A stretch of DNA of 64,000 nucleotides, taken from assembly GCA_022813625.1 (NCBI GenBank), contig JAKLMB010000006.1, forward strand, positions 1,240,001 through 1,304,000. The letters run 5' to 3'. Below, one piece after another: positions 45,374-55,958 of the stretch. Made by a program: the position numbers and the translations under genes. Position 1 is the stretch's first letter. Each line of letters begins with the position of its first letter. The notes under the pieces were generated by a model, which saw only the letters and a program-made list of their open reading frames with translations, was not told the origin of the DNA and searched no databases. This DNA comes from Aaosphaeria pasadenensis. Its lineage: Eukaryota > Ascomycota > Dothideomycetes > Pleosporales.

Positions 45374-46766
45374 ATGGCGGTATCCACCATCTCCAAGCCT
45401 ATCATGCAACCGCCCAACGAGCCCTTCACACTCAAGCTACCTCACCCATACCTCACCACCTATACTGCAACGAATGTTGCTGCAAAGGATGAGCCCGTGA
45501 GATATCAGATACAGCAAGCAGCAATTCAGAACAAAGACACTGGGATTCCTCCACCAACACCACTACACGATGATAAGATCCAGTTCACGAAAATAGCTTT
45601 GTTGGCTGAAGATTCCACTCCTCCAGCTGGAGACAACAGCTCTTGGGCTCGAGCACGACGCACACCACACTCGACAATCTCGTGGACGGGTGAGAGACCC
45701 TCTGCTGCGCAGGTGTGGCTCATCACATACTTCATCATATCCTTGCATCCTCTGGTGGAAAGCTTCCGAATCATCTTCGATGGAGATGATGCATCTGCAC
45801 TCGCCACAGAATTATACGGAACAGGGTTATTCATTCCTCACCCCAGATCTCTGGACCCCTCTGCCGCCAGTGATGGTCATCTTCTCCTCAGAGGGACCTT
45901 CTGGCAAGGTGCAGGTTCCCCATTCGGACCTCGACCCGCATGGACTCCAATGCTCGATACCAACAACAAGCCAATCACTGCCCAGTACCCATTGTTCCCC
46001 TTCCAGACAGCACCAACAACACAATCCTCGGTCACGAGCCGACACACTAGCCATCCTGTGCGTCCAGCTAAACCGGCTGCTGGGTCTATCATCTACAGTC
46101 GTTGGATCCCGCACCTTGGGGAACACCTTACGTTCATCGCAGTGAACTACAGGGACCCCGAACATCTTAACCTATTTCACACCTGGCAGAATGATCCACG
46201 TGTAGCTGCCGGCTGGAACGAGACAGGAACGCTCGAAGAACATCAGGAGTACCTACGCAAGTTGCACGAAGACCCCCACGTGTTTGCTGTATTTGCAGCC
46301 TTCGAAGGGAAACTGTTCGGCTATCACGAACTTTATTGGGTCTTGGTATGTTGAATGCTATAAAAGATTTATGCTACTTCGCTAAAGCCATACACAGGAA
46401 AGTCCTGTAGGTGCACATTACCAAGCTGGTCTCTATGATCGAGGTCGCAGTAGTATGGTTGGCGACAGCTCATTCAGAGGCCCAGCCCGCGCCTCTGCTT
46501 GGTGGTCTGCTATTGTTCATTACTTTTTCCTTGACGATCCTCGTACGGATGCTGTTGTTGGTGAGTCTAGGGCCGCGGCAAGCAGCGCCTCCTCCTTCGC
46601 GTATGACTTTGCGCACGGTTTCCATGTTGTGAAGTTCTTGGATTTCCCGAATAAGCGGTCGGCACTTAAAATGGTAAACCGAGAAAAGTTTTTCACACTG
46701 TCTCCTCTAGTATGGGATGGAGAGAAGGCAGTTAGACCGAGCCTCGATGCACTTTCCAAGCTATGA
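45374..46766 (+). CDS. SidF-like hydroxyornithine acyltransferase (peroxisomal)
   Basis: Two exons, 45374..46345 and 46398..46766 (52-nt intron, GTATGT...ACAG); 446 aa, close to Aspergillus SidF. The N-terminal half is a degenerate GNAT-like fold; the C-terminal half is the IucB/SidF acetyltransferase domain (LFHTWQNDPRVAAGWNETG, EGKLFGYHELYWV, then after splicing AHYQAGLYDRGR and MVNREKFFTL). The protein ends SKL, a classical PTS1 peroxisomal signal. SidF transfers anhydromevalonyl from CoA to N5-hydroxyornithine; in Aspergillus this occurs in peroxisomes. The start was chosen at the ATG (MAVSTISKPIM) before the conserved LKLPHPYLTTY; an upstream frame is open to 45176 but low in signal. Confidence 0.9.
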
Positions 46767-46957
46767 CTGCATATTGGAAGTGTCATAGATACATTTTATG
46801 AAATAATACAAGAGGTCAGTATGCATTGTACTGCATATTCTAGTTTCAGGTCTTCTACCTGAACGATCAATAGTTAATCAACAAGAAATTGATCAACTCG
46901 TACGGAGTGCGGATTGATATCTCGATCTCTACTGCGTACTGACCCGCAATCACGATT

Positions 46958-46966
46958 TTATCAGAT
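46958..46966 (-). promoter_or_regulatory. SREA-like GATA site
   Basis: ATCTGATAA on the minus strand, first of six exact ATCWGATAA matches between the SidF-like and SidI-like genes. Confidence 0.6.
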
Positions 46967-47195
46967 GGAGAACGGAAGCCGTTATTCATTCCGTATTGTG
47001 GAAGCCGTATTCGGGAGCTAGGAATCGGAGGGTTGAATAAATAGGTAGCTTTTGAATGATCCATATATCTTACGGTGGAGGGGTCCACTATGCACGAACG
47101 GACCGATTCACCTGATGGGGGTTCATTACCGCACACGTCATGGCTCTGTTCGCTTCGATCCCTAATTACGAAGGCTCGGAAAACGCAGGGGATGG

Positions 47196-47204
47196 ATCAG
47201 ATAA
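47196..47204 (+). promoter_or_regulatory. SREA-like GATA site
   Basis: ATCAGATAA inside GGATCAGATAACCTT, a 15-mer that recurs exactly at 47705. Confidence 0.65.
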
Positions 47205-47619
47205 CCTTGCCTACACAAGGCAGGTGTAGAAACCGCTTCAGCCGGACTTGATGGCACAGAGTCGTGTCGGAATGGCTGAACCTTAATACGCGAATATTCC
47301 CAATGGCATGCGCCGGCCAGCGAAACGTCTACGCATGAGGCACATCCTGCAGGGCCTAGTTGACTTTTCGAAGAAAAGTCTGATGCATCGTCTCAAGCGA
47401 ACGAGCACAGGGAGGGTATACATACTTTTCCAACGCCTGTCTGTAACTTGTACGTAAAGGGAATGTATCATCGGTACTCGCGAAGGATCTACAAGGCAAC
47501 ATGGTGTCTGAACAGCACGCCTGCTGGCTTCAAACTTCTGCGAGCCAAACATGGATCCACAAAATTCCCGCCCTACGAAGTTTTGCATCCCTAAATGAAG
47601 GGAACGATGAGTACATTTT

Positions 47620-47628
47620 TTATCTGAT
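47620..47628 (-). promoter_or_regulatory. SREA-like GATA site
   Basis: ATCAGATAA on the minus strand, about 1.0 kb before the SidI-like start. Confidence 0.6.
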
Positions 47629-47706
47629 GGAACCATTTTACGAATTGCGTGTGGCAATGTGTCCCCGAGGGTCCAACTACGTATGAGGACCTCGCGCCAA
47701 AAGCGG

Positions 47707-47715
47707 ATCAGATAA
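47707..47715 (+). promoter_or_regulatory. SREA-like GATA site
   Basis: ATCAGATAA inside GGATCAGATAACCTT, the second copy of the 15-mer. Confidence 0.65.
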
Positions 47716-47987
47716 CCTTAACACCACGACTGATTTCTTAGCACGGGAGCTTGCAATCCTTCCCTCCCTTCTCCACGCAACGACATCATAACAATTGCCC
47801 CCTTCTCTAGCACGCGGCTGATGCCGTACGGAGAGAAAAATTTTCACATTGCGGACGCTAGCTATCCAATCGGCTGGGGTATGTCCGCCCACTTTACAAG
47901 ACATATGGCGCCGTTCTAGACAGCACGGGAGGGCAGATGTAAGTGCACGGGATGGTTACACAGTAGGGCGGTGGCGCCGGAGCATTC

Positions 47988-47996
47988 ATCTGATAA
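47988..47996 (+). promoter_or_regulatory. SREA-like GATA site
   Basis: ATCTGATAA, about 660 bases before the SidI-like start. Confidence 0.6.
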
Positions 47997-48228
47997 GATT
48001 AGATGGCCGTCTGTCCATACTCACGACGAGGGATAATTCGAAATGGCAAGGATCAACACGAAGTGCGTCAATCACGGACCCGCAGAGATGATCAACCTTG
48101 CTCGCCCACCATGGCAGGGAGGTCTGGCAAGAAGTTTTTCTTCCCTGCATCGAAAAGACGCCGTCTCATCGCGATCAGCTGAGCTTGTTGCTTGGAGTTT
48201 AGGGATCATCACCCTGTCCACAGCGCCA

Positions 48229-48237
48229 TTATCTGAT
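48229..48237 (-). promoter_or_regulatory. SREA-like GATA site
   Basis: ATCAGATAA on the minus strand, about 420 bases before the SidI-like start. Confidence 0.6.
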
Positions 48238-48652
48238 TCGGACAGCCGGCGCGAGCAGGGTAGGCACCCAGGCTTGTATGTCATCGCTTCGGTATCGGTC
48301 TTGCTGTGTGGATTTGGCTCCAAACTCTTTCTCTGCCGCGAGGGCCATGTTGCATGCAATAATGGTGTGCTACGTACTACGTAGTTATTCAGTCCCCAGA
48401 CCCTTTAGTAAGGTCCAGGGCATCATCGAGACCAGTAGTGTGGTGCCAACTTCTTACTATCAATTCAGTCGACATGAGTACCCTAAATTCTTGAGGCTTC
48501 AAGCTCATTTACCTGTCTTTCCGGGCACATTTCCGGATCTTTACGTGTACCCCACTATCTTTCTGTCAATGCTAGACATTCCCATTTCCATTTTCATTCC
48601 CAATTTCATTCATGATAATCAGGTGTACTTGAAAAGATAATTTACAGTCACA

Positions 48653-50569
48653 ATGTCGAGAGAGTTCGAACAGAGTCCAAATGACGCCCACCAGCGTCTG
48701 ACGCAGATCCTCCTCCAAATCGACCCTTATGAGCTACCTCCATACCCAAATGTATCATTAGTTTCAGGACCTCTCGATCCTCCTCTGCTCACACTCACAC
48801 TCTCACAATTGCTCGCACAACAAGCAGCCGACCGACCACAGAACGAGTGTCTAGTAATTCCATGGACCGGAGCGAGATATACATATCAAGACCTATGGGT
48901 CGAATCGAACTTGCTCGCAAGAGCGCTCTTGGGAAAAGGAGTGAGGCCGAGGGATAGAGTGGGGATTATGGCTGGTAACTGCGAGCGATATGTGGTGGTG
49001 TTCTTCGCATGTTGTAGAATTGGAGCGGTATGCGTTACGCTGAACAATACATATACGTCTGCGGAGATGGAGCGTGCACTAAAGCATACGCGTGAGTACG
49101 CTATACATTAATAATGTGTGTTGATATTGACAACTTCAGGCTGCAAGGCGCTTTTCACGAGTTCTTCGATCGGACGCTTCGACAATACACCCCTCCTCGA
49201 ACGATTGAGCAGTGCGGATGCTGCTGAAGCTATACCAGACCTACAATTGACTTGTATAATCCGCGGTGAGCCTCAAGGATTCCCTTCGTATGAAGACTTC
49301 ATTCGAGGAGGAGAGCCAATACCAGAGCAAATACTGGAGGTATTCGACGGAGTTATTAGTCCCCACGATGTGATCAACCTGCAGTTCACCAGTGGAAGTA
49401 CAGGCAATCCCAAAGCAGCAATGTTGACACATCAGTAAGTCTACAACGCTACATCAGGATGGGACTATACTTACATATATCACAGCAATTTGATCAATAA
49501 CTCGCGCTTCGTCGGCGATCGCCTCCTCCTGACCTCCGAAGACACTCTCTGCTGCCCTCCACCACTATTCCACTGCTTTGGCCTCACCCTCGGCATGCTC
49601 GCAATCTTCACACACGGTGGCCGAGTCGTTTACCCAGCCGTAGCCTTCGATCCGGCCGCAACACTGCGCGCCATCTCCGACGAGAACTGCACCGCTCTCC
49701 ACGGCGTACCCGCCATGTTCGAAGCCATCCTCGAGCTCGAGCGACCCGTAGACTGGCACAGCAATCTCCGCACAGGCATTGTGGCAGGATCCCCAGTCCC
49801 ACGGTGGTTGATGGAGCGTATGGTCAACGAACTCGGCATGGTCGATTTTACTAGCAGCTACGGGCTGACGGAGGCGTCACCCACGATATTCAATGCACAT
49901 ACCACGGACAGCTTGCACAGGAGGCTGCACACGGTCGGCACGGTGTTGCCTCATGCTCGTGTCAAGATCGCTGATCGGGACAATAACATCGTTCCGATTG
50001 GCGTTCGCGGCGAGCTGTGCATCTCGGGTTACCAGCTTTGCAGAGGGTACTTTGAGAATAAGGAGAAGACGGATGAGGTCATGATCAGGGATGAACATGG
50101 CGAGATGTGGCTGCATACGGGTGACGAGGCGGTCCTGGATGCGGATGGGTACTGTACGATTACTGGGCGGTTCAAGGATATCATCATTCGGGGTAAGTTA
50201 TAGCCAATCTTTTTATACCCATTCATGAGTGCTGACTATAGTTCTATAGGCGGGGAAAATATATACCCCTTGGAGATTGAGGAGCGACTCGTCGAGCACC
50301 CGAGTATAACGCGCGCCATCGTCGTCGGGGTGTCACATCCAAAGTACGTAGAAGTGCCCGTGGCTTTCCTGGCTCTAGAAGACAACGCGGAAAAGCCGAA
50401 CTTGGAGGACGTCAAAAAGTGGGTGAGGAAGGTGTTGGGCCGACATAAGGCGCCCGTGAATGTGTTCTGGCTAGGTGACGACTGCAGCGCAGAGATTCCG
50501 TTGACCGGAAGTGGAAAGATTAAGAAGTTCGTTTTGAAAGACGTTGCAGAAGAGTTATTGTCGAGATAG
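48653..50569 (+). CDS. SidI-like acyl-CoA ligase (mevalonyl-CoA ligase type)
   Basis: Four exons, 48653..49091, 49140..49434, 49486..50192 and 50250..50569 (introns 48, 51 and 57 nt); 586 aa. ANL-superfamily motifs: LQFTSGSTGNPKAAMLTHHN (spliced), SSYGLTEASP, LHTGDEAVLDADGYCTITGR, IIIRGGENIYPLEIEE (spliced) and PLTGSGKIKK with the catalytic Lys. SidI activates mevalonate to mevalonyl-CoA for fusarinine-type siderophores. Residues 15-23 (RLTQILLQI) fit the PTS2 pattern R-L-x5-H/Q-(L/A/I), and Aspergillus SidI is reported to use PTS2, so peroxisomal import is likely. The C terminus (LLSR) is not PTS1. Other medium-chain acyl ligases are the alternative; the cluster context favours SidI. Confidence 0.88.
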
Positions 50570-53500
50570 AGGATGATGTTTAATTCGTCCTTGTATATGT
50601 TAGATGAACGCCAGGATTGCATGCTGATTCTTCCTTTTACTGTACATACATTCCCCCGGGAATAGCATCAGCATGATATTTATTATTACTATAGTCTTCA
50701 ATGCATATATGTCGCCACAATGACATAAACCTATTTTGGTCTTCATAAGACATATGCATTTCAAGCTTCAAAATTACACTTTACACTCTTCTGGCTCTGT
50801 TCTTCTTCCAAGTTATGACGTACAAGAACAATTGAACAAACATGACAAGCTTCTCCCCACATACCCTCCGCTCTCTGGAAACCCTTTTCCGAGTAATAGT
50901 TCAGCCAATGCCCTGGGATCACTAGACTACGGTACAACAAGTGATGTCATCACCGCGAAAGCCGCCAATATGGGGGTTGCTGGTAGCTCGTAATATCGCA
51001 CTATGCTCCGCAGTTATGTCGCTTGATTCTTGCGTAAATCAAATGGTTGATCAAACTTGCTCGCTGATCAAAGAATATAACAAGACGGCAAATAATCATA
51101 CTCTGCAGTCCAATGGACCAAGGGACAGATCATGTACACATTGAGGTTATCCATATATGTACTAATCGATGCTGTCGGCTTCGTATCTTGCAGCAGCCTC
51201 TCGCTACAATATTATCGCAAAGTAGTGATTTTTAGAGACAAAGGTTAGGTAGGCAGTAATTGATTTCAGAATAGTGTCATCTGTTCTAACTGATGGTCTC
51301 GGAGCAAGCCTTATAGCAATTGCCCAAATGTGAGCAACTGTACGGCATCATTGACCAAATATCATCACCTAGCATCGCCGTTTCACATGTAGATGGATGA
51401 TCCAAAATGTGCGTTCATTGAGAATGATATGAGCATTGTGGTTGAGGGTTTCTTAGGAAGCAACAGTCTCGACACAAAAGCTGATAGTGGGCTGGGCCAA
51501 CAGTTAATCCGTTGCCTTCGAGTTATGTATCAACATTTTTACCCATTGAAAAACGTACTCTCCTGGAAGAGGACTTAGCACCAGAGGAAATCAGTGATCG
51601 TTCAAACTGTCAGGCTTTAGAATTCCTTTTTGCTTCTCAATCCTCAATGTTTCCGACAATTTGTAATCAGGAATGGTTTAAAGATAGAAGACCATCGAAA
51701 CTTTTGCGGACTGACATCAGTATCTCGTCTTCAAGCAGCATAGAAAGATCCTTCTGGGCGCTTATTCTCATTTGACTATGCTCTCCCTTTTCCATATTGT
51801 ACTGATTTTCGACCTCCTCGGTTTATTCCACTGCTCCAAATCTCACCTGTCTTCTCGTTTTCGGCCTTCAAAATTGGCTTATCCGATTTTGGCGGCCACC
51901 TACTGTTTGTTCTTACTAAACCATACGGTAGCTTTATTGCCTTTCTGTACCTTATGCTGCGACACTTCGTACAGGATTTCCACTGTCCCGGAACGATCTG
52001 ACCACATCGTCGACGAGGTCTTCCAAGCTGGTAAGGACCGGAACAGATCCATGCGTTTCCAAATTCTGCAATATTCTTTGTTGCATCCGGAGGCGCGCCA
52101 GCTGGGAAGGATCTGGTGTCTTGAGAATCGTTTGGTTCTTAATACTCCTAGTTGCTTGAGGGCTCGTTATTAGAAATTCCTGGAGTTCTGGCATGGTTCT
52201 GTTGCGAGTACCATGCTTCGGAACCATCATTTCCCCATGTAAACGTCTTTCAACTCTCATGGCTTCTGGTGGTTTCAAAGAAAGTCGTAGCATCCATTGC
52301 TATAGTTTGCTGTTCGCTGTTTCTAACTGTGGCGCCCCCATTGATATCATTAATAAATCCATTGACCAACTTCAGTCTTATTTCAGCACTGGGAATGAAT
52401 GGCTAATGACCATGCGAATACTCTCCCACAGGATATAATCGGTCAAAGTCCTCGTGACTCGTTGCGGTATTTAGATTCAGCAATCATATATTTATTTCTT
52501 GGTGGCGATTAAGAGCATGTACGATCCCTTCAAACGCCTAAGCCTAAATGTGTTCAGCAACCTTGCGGATGTAGTTGGAAGAAGATCTCAATCGCCTATA
52601 TAAATCCGCAACGTCAATACTCTAGCCAATTCTCCATAAACCTGTGCGGTCATCGTCTGTTGCGAACTTCGAGAAGGTACGTCGAAAACGCTCTTGAGCC
52701 TCGAGGATGGCCTCCTTGGTATCTCTAATTTGTCTGCGTAGTGAAATAATTTGTCGTCTTTGATGTACTATCTCAGCAACCAACCATCCCTCCACTTCTC
52801 GATACGCGTTGCGAAAGACTTGACTTTCTTCCCAATCTTGATAGGCACCGGAGTAGTTGTTATGAATGAATTGTTCTCCTACAGTAGGCGCAGAAGCCTC
52901 CACCGTATATTTATATTCATGCGGAACCATGAAATGCTCACTGTACGCAGCAAATACATTCTTTCGATTTTCCGGCTGAGGCATGTTCGGGATTGGGTAG
53001 TAATAGGGCAACAAATGCGGTTCGAAACTATTGTCTCTGTAGTCTTCGTAAAAATTGACACAAGCAATAGTAGAGACAAAATATATGCCGCCTTGATTGA
53101 GTTTGACTCTCTAGTGACACCGGATACAATAAGACAAAGAGCAAGAAGATTACGACAATAACATCATACACAAATGGCGATCAATACCAAGCGCCGAAGG
53201 GGAAGGAACCAGACCTGCGATGTGTGAATCAGGTAGCCATGGGAGACGACTCTGCTGAACATACGGCATAGCGGAAGCGTTGGTATCAGGCCACTATTGA
53301 ACATACAGAAGAACATAAACTTGAAGAATACTTTCTTTCTTGTCTTCACTCCCCGCCCCTAGCTCGCTCATGCATTTCGAATCAATCACTGGTGATGTAT
53401 CGCTGGCAATTCAATAGTAAATGGGATAATTCCCTATCTACATGTGGCATGGGAGTTCAAATGAAACGTCCTTGCTGCTTCATATGCTTTGATAAAAAAT

Positions 53501-53829
53501 TGATATTTCAAAGCGTAAGACAAGTTGATAAAGAAGGGGAGTATCGTAAAAACTCGACATCGTACTATAACAATTCCGCGCTACGGCGACGAATATACAA
53601 ACTTGCTACTACGAGTAGTAAAACAAAGCACACAACGATTCGGTCGCAACGAGACGCTGAACCCTGGTATCGTGCTTGGCATTTTCTACTGCCCATTCCG
53701 ACATTTGCGCATCAAAGATCGTGCTCTTCATCACAGCGTACGTCATCCTCATAAAAAAAAACAATTTCCCCGGAGAGGCGCTTTCAGTTTTCAAATTTTA
53801 CGTTTCACATTTCAAAGATTGTCCAGAAA
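50570..53829. other. AT-rich gene-poor block
   Basis: About 3.3 kb, visibly AT-rich, with short overlapping frames. Frames at 51393..51578 and 51512..51775 could be two pieces of one broken gene (MDDPKCAFIENDMS..., then LLEEDLAPEEISDRS...), but I recognise no domain. The single weak gene candidate is listed at 52622. RIP-mutated repeat DNA is possible. Confidence 0.45.
52622..52984 (-). CDS. Hypothetical 120-aa protein with a helical, charged C-terminal half
   Basis: Frame from ATG 52984 (MPQPENRKNVFAAYSEHFM). Not recognised. The C-terminal 60 residues (EIVHQRRQIISLRRQIRD, KEAILEAQERFRRTF) look like an amphipathic or coiled-coil helix. It sits alone in AT-rich DNA without a clear neighbour, so it may be chance. 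Confidence 0.3.
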   Translation of the reverse strand: MPQPENRKNVFAAYSEHFMVPHEYKYTVEASAPTVGEQFIHNNYSGAYQDWEESQVFRNAYREVEGWLVAEIVHQRRQIISLRRQIRDTKEAILEAQERFRRTFSKFATDDDRTGLWRIG

Positions 53830-55407
53830 TTAATCTTTGGAGTTCTTCCGAGAGACCCATCTGACGAGGTCATCCACATCGTCGTGAGTGAGGGTTTCCT
53901 TCAGTGGTGGTCTTTGTGCGCTTTCCGCTTTCTCTTCTTTCCTTGATACCCATCGTACAAGGTCATCGACATCCTCGTGTGTAAGAGTCTCCTTCAGTGG
54001 GGGTCTCTTACTCTCGGTTTCTTTCTCAACCGCTGGTTCGTCTTGCTTCTTTGCAACCCAATCGACGAGGTCGTCCACATCTTCATGTGTAAGAGTTTCC
54101 TTGAGTGGAGGTCTTGTAGCAGGTTTCTCCTCGGGGAGTGGTTCGTCTTCTCCTTCGTCGCCAGAAGGGGGAATGTCACCCCACTCAGCAACCAAAGCCG
54201 ATGCGCCCTCGCCATGCTCTGACTCCTCGTCTGGTGATCGGGACTTCAAATGATGCGATTCATATCTCGCTGCGGCAATCTCGCCCACATCGGACTCGCC
54301 ACTTGTGTCGTCGTGCCTTGTGACCCATCGCCCAAGCTCAGAATGATCGGAGTCGAAAGCAGGGTCGTCCTCTACTATGGGAACCGTGCGACCAACAGGT
54401 CCTGCGTTGACACCTTCCTTCCGACTGACCCATCTCACTAATTCATCGACATTGATGATGTTCTGGTCGCGACTAGGTGCGTCGTCGCTGTAGCCGGCAC
54501 CCTCTGAGTCTGATGCAGTCGATGCATCACTGTAATCGGCTGGGAGACGACCGTCCCCGTCCTCGCCCTCAGGCTTTCGGCTGACCCAGTCAACCAAATC
54601 CTCAACATCTGATTGGCCCAGGCTCTCGTGACCACTGTCGTGTGCTTCGAGTTGCCCATCTTGGACCTTCAGAGTCGCTTTCTTCTGCCGTCTCTTCTTG
54701 CTTGCTTCGCCGTCGCTTGGGGGATCGCGTCGACTGACCCATCGGACCAAGTCCTCCATATCTGAATGATCGATGCTTTCATCATCATCAGATACGAGAG
54801 GTTCATCGTGCTTCTTCCCAAGTTCAACATTAGGGGTCCAATCGTCATCTGAGGCCGTGGATTCGCAGTCGCTCTCCTCAATTACGTTCATGGTTGGCGT
54901 GTCCTTGCTTTTCACCCTACGATGACCACTCTTTGTTGGGTAGTTATCCGCCTTCGACGATCTATTGGGCGAGGAGTCCTTTGTATGTGTCAAGCCCTTG
55001 CGCTGTTCATATTCCTGCTTCCACCTCTCCTCGGCCTGCTCGTCTTGAAGCTTGTTCAGGTTGTCCTCAATGTGGGAGGAGAACAGCATGCTCCTCAAGG
55101 AGTGAAACCGCGCAAGACGAGGGTTCTTGACGACGGGCCGTTTAGACATGCGAGAGGTCTGTTTCGGCAGGGGATACGTTTGCGCGTGGCGCAACCCGGA
55201 ACCTGAACCTTTGCTCGATGAGCCGCGGATGGGTTGTGGTTCTAATTCTTCTTCTTCGCTGGACGACGACTCGCCCTCAAGATCTTCCAAAATGCCTATT
55301 ACCTGGGGACTGAGGAGGGGTTGCTTCCCAAATGCTTCTTCGCTTGCTTCGTTTAAGTGCTTGGGGACAGCACTGGGGCGCGGCTGGGCATCGAAGTATG
55401 ACGCCAT
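53830..55407 (-). CDS. Acidic disordered protein with seven LVRWVSRK-type repeats
   Basis: Single exon, 525 aa from ATG 55407 (MASYFDAQPRP); the frame is open further upstream but composition changes there. Not a family I recognise. The protein is Ser/Asp/Glu-rich and probably disordered. It contains seven copies of a short motif, (E/D)xLVRWVSRK: MEDLVRWVSRR, VEDLVDWVSRK, VDELVRWVSRK, SELGRWVTRH, VDDLVDWVAKK, VDDLVRWVSRK and VDDLVRWVSRK. The last three sit in a longer near-identical unit (RPPLKETLTHEDVDDLVRW), which is a recent tandem duplication near 53840-54130. Each repeat is an acidic stretch followed by a hydrophobic/basic helix-like patch, suggesting a multivalent binding peptide. The role is unknown. 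Confidence 0.75.
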   Translation of the reverse strand: MASYFDAQPRPSAVPKHLNEASEEAFGKQPLLSPQVIGILEDLEGESSSSEEEELEPQPIRGSSSKGSGSGLRHAQTYPLPKQTSRMSKRPVVKNPRLARFHSLRSMLFSSHIEDNLNKLQDEQAEERWKQEYEQRKGLTHTKDSSPNRSSKADNYPTKSGHRRVKSKDTPTMNVIEESDCESTASDDDWTPNVELGKKHDEPLVSDDDESIDHSDMEDLVRWVSRRDPPSDGEASKKRRQKKATLKVQDGQLEAHDSGHESLGQSDVEDLVDWVSRKPEGEDGDGRLPADYSDASTASDSEGAGYSDDAPSRDQNIINVDELVRWVSRKEGVNAGPVGRTVPIVEDDPAFDSDHSELGRWVTRHDDTSGESDVGEIAAARYESHHLKSRSPDEESEHGEGASALVAEWGDIPPSGDEGEDEPLPEEKPATRPPLKETLTHEDVDDLVDWVAKKQDEPAVEKETESKRPPLKETLTHEDVDDLVRWVSRKEEKAESAQRPPLKETLTHDDVDDLVRWVSRKNSKD

Positions 55408-55958
55408 GATTGTTGTCTCAACGTCACGTTTGAAAGGTGTATGATGGGTGTGTAAATGATGAAAGGGCTGCAAGTGCGGGACGGGATGGCTTGATGAAAT
55501 ATTCGAGCAAGATTCCACGCACTGGAAGGGAGGCGGAGCTTTGCTTGGGAGCTTTTGCTTGGGAGCTTCAGCTGTCCAATGTCTTAAGTGTCTTGGGAGG
55601 GGTGGAGAGTCGAGGTTGAAGGTGGGGTCGAGCCTCGCGGCTAACTGTACCACGGCCTCTGATTGGCCAGACTGGCTTACACATCTCACTATTGTATCGC
55701 TAAGCCTGAGGGCGCATATCGGATCGGCAGGATTTCGTCGCAAGAACCGTACCCTTCTTTTGCAACTGGACAAAGAAGCCCACTATGGTCTACCGTCTAG
55801 TTAGTTACCTACGAGAACATACGTTGCGACCTCAGTATGGTACCACACGAGTATACAACGCTTCCTTGGCGGACATCTCTAGCTTCCAACTGTTTGCATC
55901 TGTCATCATCACCAGTAACTACTTCCAGACCCTTGCTCCATATACAACTTTTTACACC
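55408..55958. other. Spacer, no supported gene
   Basis: About 550 bases between two minus-strand genes; holds the promoter and leader of the repeat-protein gene and the 3' end of the carboxypeptidase gene. Confidence 0.5.

Larger units (their letters stand above)
46767..48652. other. Long SidI upstream region
   Basis: About 1.9 kb with no supported gene; minus-strand frames of 75-125 codons have no domain signal. It is exceptional for its six GATA sites, listed separately. Confidence 0.55.

Noticed and set aside
46867..48384. A hidden sidH-like gene in the SidF-SidI gap
   Set aside because: I looked for enoyl-CoA hydratase motifs in the frames there and saw none; the frames are short and motif-free.
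51393..52173. Three overlapping plus-strand frames as one spliced gene
   Set aside because: No splice signals join them convincingly and no domain is recognisable; kept only as a possible broken gene.
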